A stretch of DNA of 6,136 nt from Psychromonas sp. (GTDB lineage: Bacteria > Pseudomonadota > Gammaproteobacteria > Enterobacterales > Psychromonadaceae): the NCBI GenBank assembly GCA_023145575.1, contig JAGLDN010000286.1, forward strand, positions 1 to 6,136. Reading direction: 5' to 3'. This document shows, one piece after another, positions 1 to 4,724 of this stretch (position 1 is the first letter of the stretch; each line of letters starts with the position of its first letter). A model generated the notes under the pieces. That model saw only the letters and a list, made by a program, of their open reading frames with translations. It had not been told where the DNA came from and searched no databases. The position numbers and the translations under genes are program-made.

Positions 1-311
1 CAAGTTAATTGTCGCCTAATACGTAACAGTACAGTGGTGTTTTCATTTAATCCTCGTTGCCATGAACAGTAGGGATCTGCAAAAAAATATCACATTCAAG
101 CTTTTTTGACACATTTTTATGATAAGCAAATTTTTTACCATTGTCTGTTGTGATTGTTAAAACTAAATCCTTAAATGGTGCCAATAAATAACCTTGTATC
201 TGTCACAGTTCTCGCTAATTTGTTCGGATATTTTGGTTTGACTCATTGTGTTTTTATTAAGAGCGTAAAGTTTGATCTTAGATGGTCAGTCAGTTGTTTC
301 TGTTTTTTCAT
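1..311 (-). pseudogene. IS30-family transposase remnant (internally deleted, frameshifted, cut by window edge)
   Basis: Read on the minus strand from an ATG at 311-309, the N-terminus MKKQKQLTDHLR is followed, after a frame change near 275-285, by IKLYALNKNTMSQTKISEQI. This resembles the N-terminal helix-turn-helix region of IS30 transposases (Y-Q-I-Y-A-L-x-K-x-G-x-S-Q-x-x-I-A). Around 200-215 the reading jumps, in another frame, to the DDE domain: APFKDLVLTITTDNGKKFAYH, carrying the second catalytic Asp (TTDNGK). A seven-T run (minus strand, + positions 81-87) then breaks the frame again; with one more T it reads FFADPYCSWQRGLNENT, which carries the catalytic Glu of the RGLNENT motif. More than a hundred residues between the HTH and DDE parts are missing, judged against usual IS30 transposase length. 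Recognition of the family is by remembered motifs. The element is dead, and its far end lies outside the window. It sits downstream of the last attC-like site, so an IS once entered the array here. Confidence 0.85.
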
Positions 312-410
312 TATTTGAATCTCTTGTAGGAGGAAGGGTAGTGAATATATATTCAACTGGCTTCTTTTCCAACTAATTTAAGTTATGCCTTTGAAAATTG
401 AATCTAAGGT
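312..410. other. Non-coding stretch between the IS30 remnant and an attC-like repeat
   Basis: I see no gene here. It is AT-rich leader-like sequence ahead of the transposase remnant on the minus strand. I could not recognise an IS30 terminal inverted repeat, so the edge of the old insertion is not resolved. The 13-mer AATTTAAGTTATG at 375-387 recurs at 3184-3196 next to the RsgA start. Confidence 0.5.
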
Positions 411-490
411 GTGGCGATAACCAGCCTAGTAAATTTATTTAGATTTTACTCTATTTGAAATTCTAGGTTGGGTTGATTGGCTTGTTGTAC
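405..490 (-). repeat. attC-like site of the phosphatase cassette; diverged half copy of the 141-bp repeat
   Basis: On the minus strand the R'' box GTACAAC (490-484) is the exact complement of GTTGTAC, which begins the phosphatase unit at 1314-1308, so this is the cassette's own 3' site. Bases 411-486 then follow the left half of the 141-bp repeats (1322-1397 and 6003-6078) with roughly 85-88% identity by eye. The long hairpin with CCTAG/CTAGG ends is preserved. The copy stops exactly where R'' begins; hairpin 2 and the right arm of the larger repeats are absent. The expected R' (GTTRRRY) reads CTTAGAT, so the crossover G is lost and the site may be inactive. Confidence 0.7.
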
Positions 491-506
491 GGTTTGTAAT
501 CTTCAT

Positions 507-1253
507 TTAAATACAGGTCGTAAGATATTTTGCTTTCAATATTTCCTTTTTTTTATCAGAAATACCAAGTCCAACTTTAATATAATTATCTATGCTTCCA
601 TATTTGTTTTTAATTGAAAATATAAAGGCGCTAATATATGAATTATTAACTAAAAACATCGGTTCTAAATTTTGGGGTATTTGAACCATATCACTTCTAA
701 GCATAAAAGTGATTTTCGAGGCTACTGCTATCATAAGATCTTTGTCGATTATAAGGTATTCTTCTTTAATTGTTTCGATATCAAAATCAAAAATCATCAT
801 AAGTATTACACCAAGTATGCCTGTGCGATCTTTCCCCGCAGTACAGTGAAACAGAAAAGAATCATTTTTTTTTGATATTATCTCTTTCATTACTTCATTA
901 AAACCAGTAGTTTCAACAAATTCAACGGCATAAAGATCAATCATGAATTTTTCATTTTGGCTTTTGCTATTACCCATTAATGCTTTAAAATCATTTTGGA
1001 GGGCTTTTTTTATGATTTCAATATGTATTGTTTTTAAAGACAATCCCTCAGTTGGTGATCCTATTTCTACTTGGCTTCTTAAGTCATAAATTGTTTGTAT
1101 TTTTTTGTGTGTTATAGATTCTATGTCGGCTTGGCTTGCGCTATTTATATCTCCACTTCTAAATATTACATTAGGGGATATAATTTCACCGTGTCTATTT
1201 TTCAAACCTGATGCCAGAGTGCGAAAATTAAGTATTTTTTCCATGTTTTTCAT
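507..1253 (-). CDS. Tyrosine/dual-specificity protein phosphatase (Y_phosphatase3 type)
   Basis: This 248-residue protein has the cysteine-phosphatase signature HCTAGKDRTG, with nucleophile Cys137 and phosphate-binding Arg143 (C-x5-R-T). Upstream are the conserved elements of the bacterial PTP family related to Listeria LipA and mycobacterial PtpB: an NFR-T-L start motif near residue 9, FRSGDI near 31-36 and IYDLRS at 55-60, where the Arg/Asp environment supports the active site. The predicted reaction is hydrolysis of phosphate from phosphotyrosine or a related phosphoester; some relatives also act on phosphoinositides, so the substrate is open. No signal peptide or membrane segment is visible, so it is likely cytosolic. 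The start is the ATG at 1253, preceded by GGAATAG; a second ATG three codons in is possible. It is the single gene of a cassette running from the GTTGTAC box (1314-1308) to GTACAAC (490-484). Expression probably depends on upstream transcription, since the leader is about 60 bases with no convincing promoter. Confidence 0.88.
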   Translation of the reverse strand: MKNMEKILNFRTLASGLKNRHGEIISPNVIFRSGDINSASQADIESITHKKIQTIYDLRSQVEIGSPTEGLSLKTIHIEIIKKALQNDFKALMGNSKSQNEKFMIDLYAVEFVETTGFNEVMKEIISKKNDSFLFHCTAGKDRTGILGVILMMIFDFDIETIKEEYLIIDKDLMIAVASKITFMLRSDMVQIPQNLEPMFLVNNSYISAFIFSIKNKYGSIDNYIKVGLGISDKKKEILKAKYLTTCI

Positions 1254-1313
1254 CTATTCCGAGAAACATTAAAAGGGTGGTCAAAATGGACACGCCTATT
1301 GTTGATTGTACAA

Positions 1314-1454
1314 CTAACGCAGTGGCAATAACCTGCCTAGTAAATTTAATAAGAGTTTACTCTATTTTAAATTTCTAGGTCGGGTTGATTGGTTGTTAGG
1401 AGGAGCGTCAGCGGCCTAACAAGATAATCTATTATTGCCACTACGTTAAGGGCG
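1314..1454. repeat. 141-bp compound attC repeat, copy 1
   Basis: It matches 5995-6135 at 139 of 141 bases; the differences are C/T at 1320 against 6001 and T/G at 1430 against 6111. The ends are 17-bp inverted repeats: TAACGCAGTGGCAATAA (1315-1331) against TTATTGCCACTACGTTA (1432-1448), with one mismatch in this copy and perfect in copy 2. Inside are two hairpins. Hairpin 1 (1336-1379) pairs CCTAG with CTAGG, AAATTTAA with TTAAATTT, and AGAG with CTCT around a TTTA loop. Hairpin 2 pairs TTGTTAGG (1393-1400) with CCTAACAA (1415-1422). Conserved sequence, folded arms and GTTAG-type termini are features of chromosomal-integron attC sites. I see no target-site duplication that would support a MITE. 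Confidence 0.85.
1318..1419 (-). mobile_element. Candidate gene-less mini-cassette (attC only, about 102 bp)
   Basis: Read on the minus strand, a consensus R' box GTTAGGC (1420-1414) is followed only 12 bases later by an R''-like box TCCTAAC (1401-1395), complementary to it at six of seven bases. A second attC fold then ends at GTTAGTT (1318-1312). The unit between the two G|TT points would hold no gene, only its own recombination site. The diverged copy at 405-490 supports this boundary, because its homology stops exactly at the R'' position. The alternative is a single long attC of about 140 bp with two internal arms. Confidence 0.45.
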
Positions 1455-1479
1455 TCCGCTGGTGCGATTTGTTATGTTC
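1414..1479 (-). repeat. attC of the GNAT cassette
   Basis: The R'' box GAACATAAC (minus strand, 1479-1471) is the exact nine-base complement of GTTATGTTC (2064-2056), which starts the GNAT cassette. Sixty-six bases on, the R' box GTTAGGC (1420-1414) fits GTTRRRY perfectly. The arms pair AACAA with TTGTT and have a weaker inner stem. Length and layout are typical of an attC. Its right half lies inside the 141-bp repeat. Confidence 0.75.
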
Positions 1480-2063
1480 TTGTGATTACCAATAAGCAGG
1501 ATCATTGAATCCCTCAATGCATGTTGGACAACCATTGATCGCTTGAATTGGTTCTCCCGTTAAGGACTGACCAAGCCAACCTTCTGGCATTGAAAGATCC
1601 AATGGTGCCTGAATGATATTTGCAGACAGAGCTTGAAATCCTACCTTTGAGTAGAAAGATGGATCGCCATATGTGACAGCCACTGCCACAGAGCGTTCTT
1701 TCAGCGCATTTAGCCCATAACTGATTAGTGCCTGTCCAACGCCTTTTCCCTGATGATTGGTGCTAACTGCAACTGGAGCAAGCATGTAAACCAGAATGGA
1801 CTCATTAAACCGAAGGCGGGTGAAGAAAATAGAACCAATAAGTGACCCATTTTCATATGCGCCGAAACAGACTATTTCTTCATTGTCGATATTTGAGGAT
1901 AACTCTAAGGAAAGATTACCAATTAGCTTACCTTCTTCCTCTCCTTCAGACGATGTAAAAACTGACGTAAATAGCTCCGTTACTTCGTTTTGGTTGTTTT
2001 TATCAAGAGCCTTGTGATTCATATCTTATCCTACAATCGTGTTTCGCTTATTTTTGAACATAA
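1420..2063 (-). mobile_element. GNAT gene cassette
   Basis: The unit runs from the T after G in GTTATGTTC (2064-2056) to the G of GTTAGGC at 1420 and holds one gene plus attC. The start box and R'' are perfect nine-base complements, as expected when a circularised cassette rebuilds its own attC. The gene occupies most of the unit, with a leader of about 41 bases and only 6 bases between its stop and R''. Confidence 0.8.
1486..2022 (-). CDS. GNAT-family N-acetyltransferase (YhbS-like)
   Basis: This 178-residue protein has the GNAT fold signature. Strand beta-4, YMLAPVAVSTNH (79-90), is followed by the acetyl-CoA pyrophosphate loop QGKGVGQALI (91-100; motif A, Q-x-x-G-x-G/A). The second conserved block, YGDPSFYSKVGFQ (118-130), is the G-D-P-x-F-Y-x-x-x-G-F motif seen in YhbS-type proteins. 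It transfers an acetyl group from acetyl-CoA to an amine; the substrate cannot be told from sequence. The C-terminus contains CPTC (165-168), unusual for the family but unproven in function. The start is the ATG at 2022, with AGGA six bases upstream. It is cytosolic, with no signal or membrane segment. The gene is intact and sits in a complete cassette, so it is likely movable by an integrase. Confidence 0.92.
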   Translation of the reverse strand: MNHKALDKNNQNEVTELFTSVFTSSEGEEEGKLIGNLSLELSSNIDNEEIVCFGAYENGSLIGSIFFTRLRFNESILVYMLAPVAVSTNHQGKGVGQALISYGLNALKERSVAVAVTYGDPSFYSKVGFQALSANIIQAPLDLSMPEGWLGQSLTGEPIQAINGCPTCIEGFNDPAYW

Positions 2064-2117
2064 CGCCAAAATCATCGGGGCGTCTTTTTGCCGCCGATGC
2101 ATTTTTTTGTTAGGTGC
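2056..2117 (-). repeat. attC of the RsgA cassette (62 bp)
   Basis: On the minus strand R'' is GCACCTAAC (2117-2109), perfectly complementary to GTTAGGTGC (3221-3213) at the start of the RsgA unit, and R' is GTTATGTTC (2064-2056). The interior forms a stem with CATCGG/CCGATG and GC-rich inner arms, the classic short attC plan. The RsgA stop codon ends one base before R''. Confidence 0.88.
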
Positions 2118-3220
2118 ATTACCTCTGCTTATTCTTAATCGCTGATTTAACAAGCTTTGCCAACCCCTTATCCTTCTTTCTTTTTTCTAAATAGGACATT
2201 TGATTGAAGTCGGACTCTTTCTTCATTTTTAGGTAGTTATTATAGCGTTGTTCGGACAGGTCTCCAGCCTTTATAGCAGCCAAGATTGCACAGCCTTTTT
2301 CATTGGTATGGGAACAGTTATTAAACTTGCAGCTTTGAGAAAGCTCAAGTATTTCGGAAAACGTCTCATCTAAACCATCATCTACTGAAATGTTGGCAAG
2401 CTCTCTCATTCCAGGAGTGTCTATTATCATTGCTCCACTTTCTAACCGAACTAATTGACGGCTTGTTGTAGTATGTCGCCCTTTGCTCTGTATTTTACTA
2501 ACTGGTTGGGTTTCAAATTGATCAGTACCTATTATGCTGTTAAGCAAGGTAGTTTTACCAACACCAGATGAACCTATCAAGCAATAGGAAGATCTGCTTT
2601 TTAATAAAGTGATAATTGAATCAATATTTTCTCGGTTTAAATTACTAAACTCCATTACTGTAGTTTGAGGAGCAATACCAAGAATTTTTTGCTTAATTTC
2701 GCTAACCTCCTCTTTGGGAATAAGATCGCACTTGCTCAGTAGAATAAATGGTTCAATTCCACTTTCATTGACCATAACTAAATAGCGTTCTAATCTATGT
2801 AAATTTAAATTATCATTTAAAGATTGCATAATAAAAGCAACGTCAATATTTGCAGCTATCAACTGGAAGTCAACTAATTTTCCAGCAGCCTTTCTCTTCA
2901 GAAGTGTTTTTCTTGGGAAAACACCATATATAATTGCGTGAGTATCATTATCGTAAAAATCAGCATACACCCAGTCACCAGTAGTAGGAAGATCACTAGC
3001 AGACTCGGTAGAGTAAAGAAGGTTTCCTGATAACTCAGCAAATATTTCTGCCCCTCCTTTTGTGAGGGTGTAACTATCTTTATGCACAGAAACTATCCGA
3101 GCAACATCATGAGCTACAATTTTGTCATCATCTACTCTGCTTTTAAACCAGTCGCTATACCCTATAGTTTTCAGAACACTCATAATTTAAGTTATGTCTC
3201 ACTCGTGCTATTGCACCTAA
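2064..3220 (-). mobile_element. RsgA-type GTPase gene cassette
   Basis: The unit is bounded by GTTAGGTGC at its start (3221-3213) and by attC R'' GCACCTAAC (2117-2109), a nine-of-nine complementary pair. It holds one gene of more than 1 kb, large for a cassette. The leader is about 37 bases and almost no sequence separates the stop codon from attC. Confidence 0.85.
2119..3183 (-). CDS. rsgA: Ribosome small-subunit-dependent GTPase A (RsgA/YjeQ family), accessory copy
   Basis: This 354-residue protein has all RsgA parts in the family's circularly permuted order: an N-terminal OB-fold region (about 25-95), then G4 as LSKCDL (149-154), the P-loop GSSGVGKTT (204-212, G1), the GRHTTT switch region (235-240) and G3 DTPG (255-258). 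A zinc-binding element follows, with Cys285, Cys290, His292 and Cys298. G4 is SKCD rather than NKxD, a variant I recall in some RsgA proteins. The C-terminal tail (about 333-354) is very lysine/arginine-rich and probably contacts RNA. The family is a 30S assembly factor that checks the decoding region during late maturation. Bacteria normally carry rsgA as a single chromosomal gene; here it lies in an integron cassette, so it is probably an extra, diverged paralogue whose role may differ. The start is the ATG at 3183; no strong Shine-Dalgarno is visible. The gene is intact. Confidence 0.93.
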   Translation of the reverse strand: MSVLKTIGYSDWFKSRVDDDKIVAHDVARIVSVHKDSYTLTKGGAEIFAELSGNLLYSTESASDLPTTGDWVYADFYDNDTHAIIYGVFPRKTLLKRKAAGKLVDFQLIAANIDVAFIMQSLNDNLNLHRLERYLVMVNESGIEPFILLSKCDLIPKEEVSEIKQKILGIAPQTTVMEFSNLNRENIDSIITLLKSRSSYCLIGSSGVGKTTLLNSIIGTDQFETQPVSKIQSKGRHTTTSRQLVRLESGAMIIDTPGMRELANISVDDGLDETFSEILELSQSCKFNNCSHTNEKGCAILAAIKAGDLSEQRYNNYLKMKKESDFNQMSYLEKRKKDKGLAKLVKSAIKNKQR

Positions 3221-3322
3221 CGCCCACATTAAGCGGACTAGAATAGGGCGATATTTTTGCGGCCTTTGTTTTTGCAAAAATGGCGAACTGTATTTTTTTC
3301 AGTTGATTTGATTGTTATGTGC
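3213..3322 (-). repeat. attC between the TRD-like fragment and the RsgA cassette (about 110 bp)
   Basis: On the minus strand R'' is GCACATAAC (3322-3314) and R' is GTTAGGTGC (3221-3213), which fits GTTRRRY. The outer ends (3212-3221 and 3314-3323) pair with one mismatch over ten bases. The interior carries ATTTTTGC/GCAAAAAT (3253-3260 and 3274-3281) and AACTG/CAGTT (3286-3290 and 3300-3304). R'' has no matching start box (GTTATGTGC) upstream of the TRD-like gene, which shows that unit has lost its 5' end. Confidence 0.82.
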
Positions 3323-3332
3323 AATTAAACTT

Positions 3333-3674
3333 TCAAACCTCTAATTCTTCTATATTTTTTATAGAAACGTGATTAACTACAGTGCCTTCAATTAATAACT
3401 TAATATTGTAATATTTAGACAGTAGCTTATCGTAAATATATTTATCTTCACTTCTTATAACAATGACTTTATCAGAAGCAACCGCCTTCATAGGCAAATC
3501 ATAAACATAAAAATTACAAATTGTATCTACATTCCCAGTAACATTCATGATCAGATCTCCTTTTTGAATTAGATCTGATCCTTCGTTGCATGCCACAAAT
3601 TTATTATCACCTAGAACTAACATATTATTTGAAGATATGTTTTTTGGTGAAATCAATAAACACTCACCAACCAT
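3333..3674 (-). pseudogene. Fragment resembling a type I restriction-modification specificity (TRD) domain, 5'-truncated
   Basis: This 113-residue frame resembles one target-recognition domain of HsdS or of a fused N6-adenine methylase. LLISPKNI near 6-13 leads to a GDLIMNVTGNVD stretch (about 39-50; compare L-x-x-G-D-I-L-x-x-x-x-G), then VIVIRSEDKYIYDKLLS (about 70-86) and GTVVNHVSIKNIEELEV, the usual end with H-I-S-x-x-x-I/L-x-x-L-x-V. The family match is from memory of the pattern and is moderate. A whole TRD is nearer 150-200 residues and an HsdS has two, so the N-terminal part is missing. The ATG sits within the upstream cassette's attC end, is directly preceded in frame by TAA and lacks a Shine-Dalgarno sequence. 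The unit's expected start box GTTATGTGC is also absent. Most likely a dead remnant; a small standalone protein is the alternative. No methylase or endonuclease gene accompanies it. Confidence 0.55.
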
Positions 3675-3725
3675 TTAATTTTTTGAAAGGTAATTACCTT
3701 TTTTGAATTTTAATTGTTAGCTGTT
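3665..3725 (-). repeat. Short, atypical attC of the M15 peptidase cassette
   Basis: The R'' box AACAGCTAAC (minus strand, 3725-3716) is the perfect ten-base complement of GTTAGCTGTT (4724-4715), the start of the cassette. The probable R' is GTTGGTG (3671-3665), which departs from GTTRRRY at two positions. AACAATTAAA and TTAAATGGTT pair at eight of ten bases. In the centre is a perfect 16-base palindrome, AAAGGTAATTACCTTT (3686-3701). The site is very AT-rich, unlike the others, and the R' end is uncertain. Confidence 0.6.
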
Positions 3726-3761
3726 TTCAGACAGTATTGCCTAAGCTAAATCAAGAACCAT

Positions 3762-4619
3762 TCATTTAGTTGGCATGCTGTCTATAGTTGACGCAATACA
3801 TACAGATAGTAATTTATCCTCATTGTGCATATCGGCATTTACTTCACGGCATTCTTTATAAGTATTGATTGTCTTATTCAAAATGGTTTCTCCTTTTTCG
3901 TAGTCAAGGGAGACTAACAGCTCAACAAAGGAGCGTGGCCCCACCTGAAAATGCTGATAATCTATTGGGTAATTCCAAAAACCACCCCATATAAAAAAAC
4001 CATTTTCAGCAAACAAGTTGACTACTTCCTCAGCCATACCGGGGCGCTGTTTTGTATTCGGACGATATTTCAAACGATTAACAGCATAGTGTGAACTTTT
4101 TGCAGGTCTAATATTAGCTGTGCCGTCATCAGATATGTCAATAAATGGGTTTTGTACTGGATTGATGTCTATTGCTGCACCATATGCATGCATTGACCAG
4201 CGTGAGCCTCCAGTAATAGCTCTACCATTGAATGCAGAACTATTATTGTTGGCCATGGATTTTTTGTCATCGCCAGAATATTCTTCAATTGGGTGTGCTT
4301 TCTCTATTACAAAACCATTTTTTAGTAACTCATGGAATAGTGCGGAAACTTTTGGTGCTAAAACATCAAGAACAACCAGCTCACCATCGGTTTTTATTAC
4401 GCCGCCTTCAGACATATAATCAAAGTTAACCTGACTTAAACGTCTACATGGAACTGGGTTTTTATTTGTAATTACATCTTTTTCTAATAGCTGATCACAT
4501 CTCTTAGCCGTTAAAGGAGAGAATTGACTGCTTGCTTGAGCAAATGTATTGCTACTCACAACAAAAGCACTTAAACCAATTACTGCTAAGATCTTTCGTA
4601 TATCACATATATCCATCAT
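3762..4619 (-). CDS. Exported M15-family metallopeptidase (VanY-like D,D-/L,D-carboxypeptidase or endolysin-type)
   Basis: This 285-residue protein opens with a Sec signal peptide: a charged start, a hydrophobic core ILAVIGLSAFVVSS (10-23) and a likely cut after TFA (residue 27). The peptidase core has the M15 zinc site: His144 and Asp151 in the WSMHAYGAAIDINP motif (141-154), the final ligand His223, and the general-base position Asp220 in DYQHF (D-x-x-H). NNSSAFNGR-ITGGSRWS before the motif is typical of the M15 subgroup that trims peptidoglycan stem or cross-link peptides. It should act in the periplasm on cell-wall peptides. Cys41, Cys58, Cys256 and Cys273 (counted by hand) could form disulfides. 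Two adjacent ATGs (4619 and 4616) follow GAGG; the second has the better 7-base spacing. Free-living relatives serve in wall recycling, phage relatives in lysis, so the role here is open. Confidence 0.9.
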   Translation of the reverse strand: MMDICDIRKILAVIGLSAFVVSSNTFAQASSQFSPLTAKRCDQLLEKDVITNKNPVPCRRLSQVNFDYMSEGGVIKTDGELVVLDVLAPKVSALFHELLKNGFVIEKAHPIEEYSGDDKKSMANNNSSAFNGRAITGGSRWSMHAYGAAIDINPVQNPFIDISDDGTANIRPAKSSHYAVNRLKYRPNTKQRPGMAEEVVNLFAENGFFIWGGFWNYPIDYQHFQVGPRSFVELLVSLDYEKGETILNKTINTYKECREVNADMHNEDKLLSVCIASTIDSMPTK

Positions 4620-4655
4620 TAATCCTCAGATTCATTGTGATTTTCAAAATATATT

Positions 4656-4684
4656 TTTATCTATGTGATTCCTGTTTATGATAA
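4656..4684 (-). promoter_or_regulatory. Possible promoter for the M15 peptidase
   Basis: On the minus strand TTATCA (4684-4679) and GATAAA (4661-4656) are 17 bases apart, each matching the sigma-70 consensus at four of six positions, in the AT-rich leader of about 100 bases. Other cassettes here have much shorter leaders, so a private promoter would make sense. This AT content gives such matches by chance. Confidence 0.25.
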
Positions 4685-4714
4685 TTTGAATCATACTGTG
4701 GCGATAGGCTATTT

Positions 4715-4724
4715 AACAGCTAAC
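4715..4724 (-). other. Cassette junction box GTTAGCTGTT overlapping the upstream stop codon
   Basis: This is the start box of the M15 cassette. The upstream gene reads CAA AAG CGT TAG, so its TAG stop (4722-4720) is supplied by bases of this box. No attC lies between that gene and the box, unlike at the other complete boundaries. Confidence 0.75.

Larger units (their letters stand above)
3671..4723 (-). mobile_element. M15 peptidase gene cassette, embedded between damaged neighbours
   Basis: The unit runs from the T after the G of GTTAGCTGTT (4724-4715) to the probable G|TT at 3671. Its ends are complementary over ten bases, the best pair in the window. It contains one complete gene, a leader of about 100 bases and a short attC. 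Both flanking genes lose their junction-side ends exactly at its borders. Confidence 0.7.

Noticed and set aside
672..875. Plus-strand open frames opposite the phosphatase, GNAT, M15 and dehydrogenase genes (672-875, 1796-2017, 4120-4419, 4232-4429, 4900-5238)
   Set aside because: They lie wholly inside well-supported minus-strand genes, show no family motifs and run against the orientation of the array.
1314..1454. MITE interpretation of the 141-bp repeat
   Set aside because: It has terminal inverted repeats, but no target-site duplication is visible at either copy, the outer bases on one side are identical in both copies, and the ends coincide with integron R'/R'' boxes. It is kept only as an alternative.
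375..3196. Shared 13-mer AATTTAAGTTATG at 375-387 and 3184-3196
   Set aside because: It is short, AT-rich and without flanking homology; chance is enough in this composition.
3286..3304. AACTG/CAGTT with a T run as an intrinsic terminator
   Set aside because: The stem is only five bases, the T run lies in the loop, and the structure sits within an attC site.
4697..4706. TGTGGCGATA, also present at 410-419 at the edge of the diverged repeat
   Set aside because: Only ten bases match and the flanks do not continue the repeat, so I do not call a fourth copy.
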